13,328 nucleotides of DNA from VBCK01 sp035939615 (lineage in GTDB: Bacteria > Pseudomonadota > Gammaproteobacteria > Burkholderiales > Burkholderiaceae_F), in the NCBI GenBank assembly GCA_035939615.1, contig DASZFP010000091.1, positions 1 to 13,328 of the forward strand, in the 5' to 3' direction. The notes under the pieces were generated by a model. The model saw only the letters and a list, made by a program, of their open reading frames with translations. It did no database searches and was not told the DNA's origin. The position numbers and the translations under genes were made by a program. Shown piece by piece: positions 1 to 6,363 of the stretch (position 1 is the first letter of the stretch; the number at the start of each line of letters is the position of its first letter).

Positions 1-53
1 CGATCGAGCGAGGGTCTTTGTGCGAAAGCGCAAAAATCACGGGCGGCGGATCG

Positions 54-93
54 CCCCTCGCCCGCGCAGCGGGAGAGGGGAGGGGGTGAGGGC
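54..93. repeat. GC-rich hairpin, dispersed-repeat or terminator-like
   Basis: An inverted repeat with 12-base arms (54-65 and 69-80, one mismatch, 3-base loop) is followed by a G-rich tail to 93. It lies just past the stop of the minus-strand DUF4337 gene. Read on that strand it is a hairpin followed within 30 bases by a short T-run (around 33-37), so it may help end the thyA-folA-DUF4337 transcript. Similar CCCTC/GCGGGAGAGGG elements are dispersed in many beta- and gammaproteobacterial genomes, so it may equally be an intergenic repeat. Confidence 0.5.
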
Positions 94-95
94 CT

Positions 96-677
96 CTACA
101 ACCCAGCGATCGCCAGCCCCCCAAACACCGCTCCGATCGCCGCCACCGTGTACACCCCGTAGACCAGCCATTCGCGGCGCGTCAGCAGCGCGATGGCCGA
201 CAGCGCGATCGCGATCTGCATCGCGGTCGCGCCCAGCGCCCAGCGGTGGTGCAAATGCATCTCCTCGTCGCTGCGTGCGTCCCAGCCCTTCGATTCGGCT
301 TCCAGCTTGTCGGCTTCCTGCTTGAGGTCGGTCTTCTCTTTGTTGTAGCGCTCGGTTTCTCCGCGGTAAAACAGAACCTTGTCCTGCTGCGTGGCCAGCG
401 TCGCGCCGACCTCGGCCACGTTCTGCTTGATGCCCTTGGCCTGGTAGTACGCCCACTTGTCATTGGCCTCGGTCTTCTTGATGGCGGCGTCGTTCTTGTA
501 GAGCTGCGCCTTGGCCTGCGTGTCGCCGCCGGCGAACGACATCAGCGCCCCCACCGTCGCCAGGATCGCGGTGGTCACCGCGATGCGGCCGGAGAAGCGG
601 TCGGCGCCGCCGTGCTCGGCCGCATGTTCCAGCTGGTGGTCGTGCGGCCCGTGCACGTGGAACTCCTCGTGTGGCAT
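96..677 (-). CDS. DUF4337-type membrane protein
   Basis: A 193-residue protein of unknown function that looks like the DUF4337 family. It has a His-rich N-terminus (residues 1-20), one hydrophobic segment at about 31-50, and a charged, probably coiled-coil stretch rich in Lys, Glu and Gln at about 55-138. Two more hydrophobic segments follow at about 147-165 and 171-192. This predicts an inner-membrane protein with a helical soluble middle. The ATG is preceded by a purine-rich GGGAGAG ribosome-binding site. It starts 24 bases after folA ends on the same strand, so it is probably the last gene of a thyA-folA operon. Nothing in the sequence gives a biochemical role, and the link to folate or thymidylate metabolism may be positional only. 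Confidence 0.8.
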   Translation of the reverse strand: MPHEEFHVHGPHDHQLEHAAEHGGADRFSGRIAVTTAILATVGALMSFAGGDTQAKAQLYKNDAAIKKTEANDKWAYYQAKGIKQNVAEVGATLATQQDKVLFYRGETERYNKEKTDLKQEADKLEAESKGWDARSDEEMHLHHRWALGATAMQIAIALSAIALLTRREWLVYGVYTVAAIGAVFGGLAIAGL

Positions 678-701
678 GCCTCTCTCCCGATCGATTGGCC
701 T

Positions 702-1214
702 TTACTGCGCCGGTTTCTTGAGCTCAAACGTGACGAAGTCGATGCCGAAGGGCCGCTGCGGGCCGGGACCCTGGTTCTCGCGCGCGGTCTCGCGCCAGGC
801 GGCCGGATCGTACGGCGGAAAGAACGTGTCGCCTTCGAAGTCGGCGTCGATTTCGGTGACGATCAGGCGCTGCGCCAGCGGCAGCGCCTCGGCGAACAGC
901 TGGGCGCCGCCGATCACGAACACCTCGGGGGCACCGGCGCACATCGCCAGCGCCTGCGCCAGGCTCCCCGCCGTCTCGCCACCCGGGGCGGTGAAGCGCG
1001 CATTGCGCGTGACCACGATGCTGCGCCGGCCCGGCAGCGCGCGACCGATCGACTCCCAGGTCTTGCGGCCCATCACGATCGGGTGCCCGAGCGTGGTGCG
1101 CTTGAAATGGCGCAGATCCTCCGGCAGGTGCCAGGGCAGCGTGCCGGCGCGCCCGATCACGCGGTTGCGCTCCCACGCCACGATCAGGTTCACGCGAAGC
1201 GGTGGTGTCGCCAC
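702..1214 (-). CDS. folA: Dihydrofolate reductase
   Basis: Reduces dihydrofolate to tetrahydrofolate with NADPH in the cytoplasm, regenerating the folate that thymidylate synthase oxidises. The family pattern is complete: VNLIVAWERNRVIG at the N-terminal strand, LPWHLPEDLRHFK with the catalytic acid (Asp33 of the 170-residue form), MGRKTWESIG and VVTR of the cofactor site, and FVIGGAQLF. The start is uncertain because no in-frame ATG is near. I use the GTG at 1212-1214 (170 aa). A second GTG at 1191-1193 would give 163 aa and aligns better with the E. coli N-terminus; neither has a strong Shine-Dalgarno. It follows thyA by 46 bases and precedes the DUF4337 gene by 24, so co-transcription is likely. 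Confidence 0.93.
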   Translation of the reverse strand: MATPPLRVNLIVAWERNRVIGRAGTLPWHLPEDLRHFKRTTLGHPIVMGRKTWESIGRALPGRRSIVVTRNARFTAPGGETAGSLAQALAMCAGAPEVFVIGGAQLFAEALPLAQRLIVTEIDADFEGDTFFPPYDPAAWRETARENQGPGPQRPFGIDFVTFELKKPAQ

Positions 1215-1260
1215 GGATCGGCTGCTCGCGCCTGGATCGGGCCGGTCATGCTCGGGGCCG

Positions 1261-2052
1261 TCATACGGCCACTTCGCCCTTGATGGCCGGATGCGCCTGG
1301 TAGCCGACGATCTCGAAGTCCTCGAACACGTAGTCCGAGATCGACGGCGGCCGCCGCTGGATGCGCAGCTGCGGGTACGGATAGGGGGTGCGCGACAGCT
1401 GCTCGCGCACCTGGTCGAAATGGTTGCGGTAGATGTGGCAGTCGCCGCCGGTCCACACGAAATCGCCCGGCGCCAGGTCGCACTGCTGCGCCACCATGTG
1501 CGTGAGCAGGCTGTAGCTGGCGATATTGAACGGAACCCCCAGGAACACATCGCAGCTGCGCTGGTACAGCTGGCAGCTCAGGCGCCCGGCCGTCACGTTG
1601 AACTGGAACAGCAGGTGGCAGGGCGGAAGCTTCATGTCCGGCAGGTCCGACACGTTCCAGGCCGAAACGATCAGCCGGCGCGAGTCGGGGTCCGTGCGGA
1701 TGCGCTCGATCACCTGCGCGATCTGGTCGATCGGGCCGCGCGGCGAGGGCCAGGCGCGCCACTGCACGCCGTACACGGGGCCGAGCTCGCCGTCGGCGTC
1801 GGCCCATTCGTCCCAGATGGTCACGCCATGGCGCCTGAGATACTCGACGTTGCTGCTGCCCTGCAGGAACCACAGCAGCTCGTGGATGATCGAGCGCAGG
1901 TGCAGCTTTTTGGTGGTCACCAACGGGAAGCCCTGCTGCAGGTCGAACCGCATCTGGTAGCCGAACACCGAGCGCGCGCCGGTTCCGGTGCGGTCGCGCT
2001 TGTCCACGCCGTGCTCGAACACGTGGCGCATCAGGTTTTCGTATTCGTGCAT
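1261..2052 (-). CDS. thyA: Thymidylate synthase
   Basis: Converts dUMP and methylene-tetrahydrofolate to dTMP and dihydrofolate. The protein is 263 residues, almost exactly the E. coli length (264). Visible motifs are RDRTGTG (dUMP phosphate contact), the HELLWFL segment, the nucleophile in LPPCHLLFQF (Cys145), QRSCDVFLGVPFN with the phosphate-binding Arg, and HIYRNHFDQV near the C-terminus. The ATG at 2050-2052 (MHEYENLMRH) matches the family N-terminus; an upstream in-frame ATG would add 13 unconserved residues. It is the first gene of the probable thyA-folA-DUF4337 unit, and pairing ThyA with FolA is metabolically coherent because FolA recycles the ThyA by-product. Confidence 0.96.
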   Translation of the reverse strand: MHEYENLMRHVFEHGVDKRDRTGTGARSVFGYQMRFDLQQGFPLVTTKKLHLRSIIHELLWFLQGSSNVEYLRRHGVTIWDEWADADGELGPVYGVQWRAWPSPRGPIDQIAQVIERIRTDPDSRRLIVSAWNVSDLPDMKLPPCHLLFQFNVTAGRLSCQLYQRSCDVFLGVPFNIASYSLLTHMVAQQCDLAPGDFVWTGGDCHIYRNHFDQVREQLSRTPYPYPQLRIQRRPPSISDYVFEDFEIVGYQAHPAIKGEVAV

Positions 2053-2100
2053 GGCCGCGATTCTATCGGCACCGAGTGTGCCAGCCGGCACAGCCCTGCG

Positions 2101-2142
2101 TAGCCCGGCGAAGCCGGGCGGAGCAGGGGCGGAGCAGGGGCG
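2101..2142. repeat. Hairpin plus 11-bp tandem repeat
   Basis: A perfect 7-bp stem (GCCCGGC 2103-2109, GCCGGGC 2113-2119, loop GAA) is directly followed by two copies of CGGAGCAGGGG (2119-2129 and 2130-2140). It lies between the stop of the ABC exporter and thyA, both on the minus strand. The hairpin could end exporter transcription, although no T-run follows it. The stem resembles small intergenic repeats dispersed in betaproteobacteria. Confidence 0.5.
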
Positions 2143-2149
2143 CAGCGCG

Positions 2150-3994
2150 CTACAGCGAGAACTGCAGCGCCGCCAGCCGGCTGTACAGCCCCGCCCGCGC
2201 CACCAGCTCGGCGTGGGTGCCGGAATCGACGATCGCCCCGTGGTCCAGCACGAAGATGCGGTCGGCGCGCTGCACCGTGGCCAGCCGGTGCGCGATCACG
2301 ATCGTGGTGCGTCCGCGCATGGCGGTTTCCAGCGCGAGCTGCACCGTGCGCTCGCTTTCGGCATCCAGGCTGCTGGTGGCCTCGTCCAGCAGCAGCAGCG
2401 GAGCGTTCTTCAGGATCGCGCGCGCGATCGCGACCCGCTGGCGCTGCCCGCCCGACAGGCGCAGCCCGCGCTCGCCCACGAAGGTGTCGTAGCGCTGCGG
2501 CAGTTGGCCGACGAATTCCTCGACGTGGGCCGCCCGGGCCGCGGCCAGCGCCTCTTCGACGCTGGCCTCGGCGCGACCGTAGCGGATGTTGTCCAGCACC
2601 GTGCCGGAGAAGATCACCGGATCCTGGGGCACCACCGCGATGCGCCGGCGCAGATCCGACAGGCGCAGCTGCCGCACGTCGATGCCGCCCACCAGGACGC
2701 TGCCGCGCTGGGCCTCGTAGAAGCGCTGCAGCAGCTGGAAGATCGTAGATTTGCCGGCGCCCGACGGGCCCACCAGCGCCACCGTCTGGCCGGCCTCGAT
2801 GATCAGGCTCAGATCGTCGACCACGTTACGCCCCGCGCGCGACGGGTAGGCGAAGCTCACCTCCTGCAGGTCGACGCGCAGCCCGGCCGGGGATTTGCCT
2901 TCCTGAAGTTCGCTCGGGTGGTCCGGATCGCGAATCTGCGGCTGCGTGGCCAGCAGCTCGGACAGCCGCTCGGTGGCCGCCGCAGCCCGCAGCAGGTCGC
3001 CCCAGACCTCGGCCAGCATCGCCACGCTGGAGGCGGCCAGCGTGATGTACAGGGCGATCTGGCTGAGCTGGCCGGCCGAGATGACGCCGGCCAGCACGCC
3101 GTGCACCCCGTTCTGCAGGCCGTACAGCAGCGAGCCGAACACGCCGATGATCACGAACGCGGTCATCATCGCCCGGGTCAAGGTGCGGCGCACGGACGTG
3201 GCGAACGCGGCCTCGTTGGCGACCCGGAAGCGCTGCGTCTCGGCCTGCTCCTGCGTGAAGCTCTGCACCACCGGGATCGCGTTCAGCACCTCCCCGGCGA
3301 TGCCGCTGGTGTCGGCGATGCGGTCCTGGCTGGCGCGCGACAGCCGCCGCACCCGTCGCCCGATGATCAGGGCCGGCGCCACCACCAGCGCGATGATGCC
3401 CGCCACCGTCAGCATCAGGCGCGGGCTGATCGCGATCAGCATCAAAAGGGCCCCGCTGAACAGCACCAGGCTGCGCAGCCCCATCGACACGCTCGAGCCC
3501 ACCGCGTTCTGGATCACGGTGGTGTCGGTGGTCAGGCGCGAGAGCACTTCGCCGGTCTTGAGCGTCTCGAAGAACTGCGGGCTCTGGCGCAGCACGTGCG
3601 CGTACACCGCCTGGCGCAGGTCGGCCGTGACCCGTTCGCCGATCCAGGTCACCATGTAGAAGCGCGCCGAGGTGAAGGCGGCCAGCAGCACCGCGTTGAC
3701 GAACAGCCACCCGAACTGGTGCCGGATCGCGATCAGCCGCTGGGCGATGCCCACCTCGGAGGGCAAGGCCAGCCCGCGGTCCACCAGCACCCGCACCGCG
3801 TACGGGAGCACCAGCGTGGTCAGCGCCGCCAGCAGCAGCATCACGAGCGCGGCGCCGATCTGGCGCCAGTACGGCACCATGAAGGGCGCAAGCGCCCTCA
3901 GGGTTCCCAGCCGCCGTGCCGGCGTCTGGCGCACGGGCGGGGCCGGCGGCGCCACCGGCCCGCCCGTCGCGGGCTGGTCCGCCTTCACGTCCAT
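2150..3994 (-). CDS. MsbA-like ABC exporter, fused membrane and ATPase domains
   Basis: A 614-residue half-transporter expected to work as a homodimer in the inner membrane, exporting a lipid, drug or other hydrophobic compound; the substrate cannot be read from sequence. Residues 1-35 form a Pro/Ala-rich cytoplasmic tail. Six hydrophobic helices lie between about 45 and 330, with the ERVTADLRQAVYAHVL coupling region typical of the MsbA/LmrA class. The ATPase domain follows, with Walker A GPSGAGKST (Lys415), the Q-loop in VVPQDPVIFSG, signature LSGGQRQR, Walker B LLLLDEATSSLD and the switch His in IAHRLATV. I chose the ATG at 3992-3994 because it overlaps the end of the MAPEG gene by 10 bases, implying translational coupling, and it begins just before the family's usual N-terminus. 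In-frame codons further upstream lie inside the MAPEG gene. Confidence 0.88.
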   Translation of the reverse strand: MDVKADQPATGGPVAPPAPPVRQTPARRLGTLRALAPFMVPYWRQIGAALVMLLLAALTTLVLPYAVRVLVDRGLALPSEVGIAQRLIAIRHQFGWLFVNAVLLAAFTSARFYMVTWIGERVTADLRQAVYAHVLRQSPQFFETLKTGEVLSRLTTDTTVIQNAVGSSVSMGLRSLVLFSGALLMLIAISPRLMLTVAGIIALVVAPALIIGRRVRRLSRASQDRIADTSGIAGEVLNAIPVVQSFTQEQAETQRFRVANEAAFATSVRRTLTRAMMTAFVIIGVFGSLLYGLQNGVHGVLAGVISAGQLSQIALYITLAASSVAMLAEVWGDLLRAAAATERLSELLATQPQIRDPDHPSELQEGKSPAGLRVDLQEVSFAYPSRAGRNVVDDLSLIIEAGQTVALVGPSGAGKSTIFQLLQRFYEAQRGSVLVGGIDVRQLRLSDLRRRIAVVPQDPVIFSGTVLDNIRYGRAEASVEEALAAARAAHVEEFVGQLPQRYDTFVGERGLRLSGGQRQRVAIARAILKNAPLLLLDEATSSLDAESERTVQLALETAMRGRTTIVIAHRLATVQRADRIFVLDHGAIVDSGTHAELVARAGLYSRLAALQFSL

Positions 3995-4392
3995 GAAAAG
4001 ACCCGCGCCCAGCCCAGAGCCGATCCGATCAGCAGCGTCACGAATCCCGCCGAGGACAGGTAGTAGCCCCCGCCGCGGCGGGCCGCATCGCGGGCGTAGG
4101 CGTGCGCATACCAGGCGCGGCCGAGCAGCCACACGGCGCCGCAGACGGACGCCCAGGCCGGGTTCCAGTACCGGGCCGCCAGCCACAAGGCCGGCAGAAA
4201 CGCCACCGCGTTTTCCAGCGTGTTCATCTGGACACGAAAGATGCGCTCGAAGTGCTCGTTGCCGACGGTGGCCGGGGCCCGGATCCCGTAGCGGGCCCGC
4301 GCGCGCGAGACGTTGAAGGTCACGGCGCACAGCAGCATCAGCGTGAGCCAGGTGATCAGCGAGGGCCATTGAATCCAGGTCGATGCGTTCAT
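3985..4392 (-). CDS. MAPEG-family membrane protein
   Basis: A 135-residue integral membrane protein of the MAPEG family (membrane-associated proteins in eicosanoid and glutathione metabolism). It shows the family signature ERxxRxQxNTxEN at residues 49-61 and about four hydrophobic helices, which matches the family in length and layout. Bacterial members are mostly uncharacterised; some are glutathione-dependent, but no substrate can be assigned here. The ATG at 4390-4392 gives MNASTWIQWP, a normal start for the family; longer in-frame starts run back into the divergent promoter region. Its last bases overlap the start of the ABC exporter, so the two are translated together, perhaps handling a conjugated or hydrophobic compound (inference). 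Confidence 0.88.
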   Translation of the reverse strand: MNASTWIQWPSLITWLTLMLLCAVTFNVSRARARYGIRAPATVGNEHFERIFRVQMNTLENAVAFLPALWLAARYWNPAWASVCGAVWLLGRAWYAHAYARDAARRGGGYYLSSAGFVTLLIGSALGWARVFSWT

Positions 4393-4503
4393 TCGGTTCC
4401 AGTCCGCAGGAGGTTCGGGAGCCCCCCGACCGGCTCCAATCGAGGATAGACGGCCGGCGGCGCGGAAAATGCTACAGGCCGGCACCGAATACACTGTGAC
4501 CCC
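4393..4503. promoter_or_regulatory. Divergent control region between MAPEG gene and ilvA
   Basis: A 111-base spacer separates two divergently transcribed genes and must hold at least one promoter in each direction. On the plus side, GAATACACT around 4487-4495 could serve as a -10 element close to the ilvA start, which would leave a very short leader, but no convincing -35 is visible. No operator palindrome was found. Confidence 0.35.
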
Positions 4504-5760
4504 GTGCAACCGCAGCCGCTACCAGAGCGCCTGAGCGACCGCTTGACCGGGCTCAGGCCGAGCGCCGCCGAGATCGAGCGGGCCGCGCTGCGCATCGCCG
4601 GCCAGGTCGAGGTCACCCCCTTTCTGCACTCGCGCACGCTGTCGCAGATCGCCCAGGCCGAGGTCTGGCTGAAGTTCGAGAACCTGCAGTTCACCGCCAG
4701 TTTCAAGGAGCGCGGGGCGCTGAACCGCCTGAGCACGCTCACGGCGGCCGAGCGGGCCCGCGGCGTGATCGCGGTGTCGGCCGGCAATCACGCGCAGGGG
4801 GTCGCTTTTCACGCGCAGAGGATGCAGATCCCGGCGGTGATCGTGATGCCGCGCTTTTCACCGAGCATCAAGGTCGAGCGCACGCGCGGCTTCGGCGCCG
4901 AGGTGATCCTGGCGGGCGACACGTTCGACGACGCCCGGCTGGAAGCCGAGCGCCTGGTGCTCACGCGCGGGCTGACGATGGTGCACCCGTACGACGACCT
5001 CGACGTGATCGCCGGGCAGGCGACCGTGGGCGCCGAAATGCTGGCCGCCCAGCCCGACCTGCAGTGCTTGTGCGTGGCGGTGGGCGGAGGCGGACTGATT
5101 GCCGGCGTTGCCCTGGCCGCGCGGTCGGTCAAGCCCGACATCGAGATCGTGGGGGTTCAGACCGACCGCTTCCCGGCGATGTACGCGGCCATCAAGGGCG
5201 TCACGATGCCCTGCGCCAACGCGACGCTGGCCGAGGGCATCGCCGTCAAATCGCCCGGTGCCCTCACCTCCGAGATCGTGCGGCGCGTGGTCGACGACCT
5301 GGTGCTGGTCGGCGAGGGCGACATCGAGCACGCGATCGTGCTGCTGCTGGAAATCGAGAAAACGGTGGTCGAAGGGGCCGGGGCGGCGGGCCTGGCCGCG
5401 CTGCTGCGCTACCGGCAGCGCTTCCAGGGGCGCAAAGTGGGCCTCATTTTGTGCGGCGGCAACATCGAGCCGCTCACCCTGGCCGACATCATCGAGCGCG
5501 GCATGGTGCGCGCAGGGCGCCTGGCCCGGATCCGGGTGACCATCCGCGACGTGCCCGGGGAGCTGGCCCGCGCCGCTGCCATCGTCGGGCAGACCGGGGC
5601 GAATATCGAGGAGGTCGCCCACCAGCGGGCCTTTACGACGCTGCCGGCGCTGAACGCCGAGCTGGAAATGGAGCTGCAGACGCGCGGGCCGGAGCATATC
5701 GAGCAGGTGCTGCAGGCGCTGCGGGCGGCGGGCCTGCCGGCCGAGGTCGACTCGCGCTGA
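4504..5760 (+). CDS. ilvA: Threonine ammonia-lyase with C-terminal ACT domain
   Basis: A 418-residue PLP enzyme that deaminates threonine to 2-oxobutyrate, the entry step to isoleucine. The fold type II core is intact: TASFKERGALN holds the Schiff-base lysine (Lys68), SAGNHAQG (residues 93-100) is the substrate loop, and the GGGG run from residue 194 binds the cofactor phosphate. After about residue 340, RIRVTIRDVPGELARAA begins one ACT-like regulatory domain. This makes it the roughly 400-residue single-ACT form rather than the roughly 510-residue E. coli IlvA with two. That form is annotated either ilvA or tdcB, so the symbol is less certain than the activity. The start is a GTG without a clear Shine-Dalgarno, possibly near a leaderless start; no better in-frame ATG exists. 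It is transcribed away from the MAPEG gene and stands alone. Confidence 0.92.
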   Translation: MQPQPLPERLSDRLTGLRPSAAEIERAALRIAGQVEVTPFLHSRTLSQIAQAEVWLKFENLQFTASFKERGALNRLSTLTAAERARGVIAVSAGNHAQGVAFHAQRMQIPAVIVMPRFSPSIKVERTRGFGAEVILAGDTFDDARLEAERLVLTRGLTMVHPYDDLDVIAGQATVGAEMLAAQPDLQCLCVAVGGGGLIAGVALAARSVKPDIEIVGVQTDRFPAMYAAIKGVTMPCANATLAEGIAVKSPGALTSEIVRRVVDDLVLVGEGDIEHAIVLLLEIEKTVVEGAGAAGLAALLRYRQRFQGRKVGLILCGGNIEPLTLADIIERGMVRAGRLARIRVTIRDVPGELARAAAIVGQTGANIEEVAHQRAFTTLPALNAELEMELQTRGPEHIEQVLQALRAAGLPAEVDSR

Positions 5761-6049
5761 AAAACGCCAAAAGTGGCTGAACCAGTTTGGGGACAGGATT
5801 CCCTTACACGGGTCAACCTTTTCGACGAATCCCCGTCCTGGACGTACCTATTTACCTTATGCCAGTGTGCGTTATGCTGGATTTACAGACGTTCGAGCCA
5901 TAAGGCAGAGAAGCCCGGTTCGAACAGCAGGCCCGGCGGGGTGGACAAATCCCCGCACGAGCCCAACCAACAGGGGGGAGCGTTTAGTGCAACAACCGCG
6001 TCAGCTATCGAGGCGAGCCGGCTGTGCTGCCACTAGTTCGCCCCGGATG
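5761..6049. other. Intergenic region between ilvA and peptide gene 1
   Basis: A 289-base stretch without a gene I can support, less GC-rich than its surroundings between about 5800 and 5910. On the plus strand TTTACC (5851-5856) and TATGCT (5873-5878), 16 bases apart, resemble a sigma-70 promoter. A short inverted repeat (GGATTC 5796-5801, GAATCC 5827-5832) lies just before. From 5930 the sequence matches the corresponding region after peptide gene 2: a hairpin, a G-run at 5973-5978, and GCTGCCAC at 6026-6033. This part therefore belongs to the duplicated module. Confidence 0.45.
5930..5963 (-). ncRNA. Conserved hairpin downstream of peptide gene 1
   Basis: Read on the minus strand, an outer 6-bp stem (one G-U), a one-base bulge and an inner GCGGGG/CCCCGC stem close a 9-base loop containing ATTTGTCC. 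It begins 87 bases past the peptide stop. The matching hairpin after peptide gene 2 lies at almost the same distance (88) with different stem bases. No U-run follows, so it is not a standard terminator. A structured 3' untranslated region or small RNA element is possible. Confidence 0.4.
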
Positions 6050-6199
6050 TCATTCCCAGGAAACGATGCCGCTGCCGCCGCCGACCAGGATCAGCTGAGC
6101 CGAGTTGAGCTCCGTGATCGCCTCTTCCGTCTGCTTGATGACGAGGGCTTGCGACTCGGTGATGTCGGCTTCAACGGCGTTCAGTTCGATGTGGTTCAT
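6050..6199 (-). CDS. Double-glycine peptide precursor 1 (putative signal SGIVSWE)
   Basis: A 49-residue gene product that I do not recognise as a named family. It has an acidic, probably helical N-terminal part and ends in LNSAQLILVGGG followed by SGIVSWE. The LN..QL..V.GG pattern fits the double-glycine leader consensus LSxxELxxIxGG, position by position, if cleavage follows the third Gly (residue 42), releasing a heptapeptide. A cut one residue earlier would give an octamer. The ATG at 6197-6199 has GGAG six bases upstream, and the same start, site and spacing occur in the paralogue at 8643-8798. A longer reading from 6319 adds residues with no counterpart there. A C39 exporter is encoded 4.7 kb away, and the divergent neighbour is a TPR/HD-GYP protein. 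The signalling role is inferred; a bacteriocin or modified-peptide precursor is the alternative. Confidence 0.8.
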   Translation of the reverse strand: MNHIELNAVEADITESQALVIKQTEEAITELNSAQLILVGGGSGIVSWE

Positions 6200-6363
6200 G
6201 TTGTGCTCCAGCCCGTTAGTGAAAGATTCTTCGTATGCCCGCACCTCGATCTGCGCGAGTCCGCGCGATGCTGATCGGTTTTGACCATAAGAGCAACTAC
6301 CGATCCCGGTGGCGCGCATGTCTGTGAGGCGTATTCGCGCGCACCGGTCGGACTAACTCGCTT
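6200..6363. promoter_or_regulatory. Divergent control region of module 1
   Basis: The 164 bases between peptide gene 1 and the TPR/HD-GYP gene must drive both. The peptide-side leader TGTGCTCCAGCCCGTT (6202-6217, plus-strand reading) matches the one in module 2 at 15 of 16 bases and contains the complement of the GGAG ribosome-binding site (6206-6209). Further in, ATCGGTTTTGACCAT (6274-6288) partly resembles ATCGGATTGAACAT in module 2 and could be a -35 region or a shared operator. No clear -10 follows, and the HD-GYP start has no Shine-Dalgarno. Confidence 0.45.

Noticed and set aside
246..1283. Plus-strand frames of 345 codons and more opposite DUF4337, folA and thyA
   Set aside because: They are shadows of recognised genes with no family resemblance of their own.
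1988..4063. A plus-strand frame of 691 codons opposite the MsbA-like exporter
   Set aside because: The opposite strand encodes a complete ABC exporter with all motifs; this frame is low-complexity and rich in His, Gln and Arg.
5789..5838. GGGGACAGGATTC with partial inverted copy as an insertion-sequence or REP end
   Set aside because: Only six bases pair exactly, and no transposase or target-site duplication is visible.
5911..5930. GGTTCGAA (5917-5924) as a tRNA T-loop
   Set aside because: No acceptor, D or anticodon arms can be built around it.
6200..6319. N-terminal extension of peptide 1 to an upstream ATG (89 residues)
   Set aside because: The extra 40 residues have no counterpart in the paralogue, and the conserved GGAG site and spacing fix the start at 6199.
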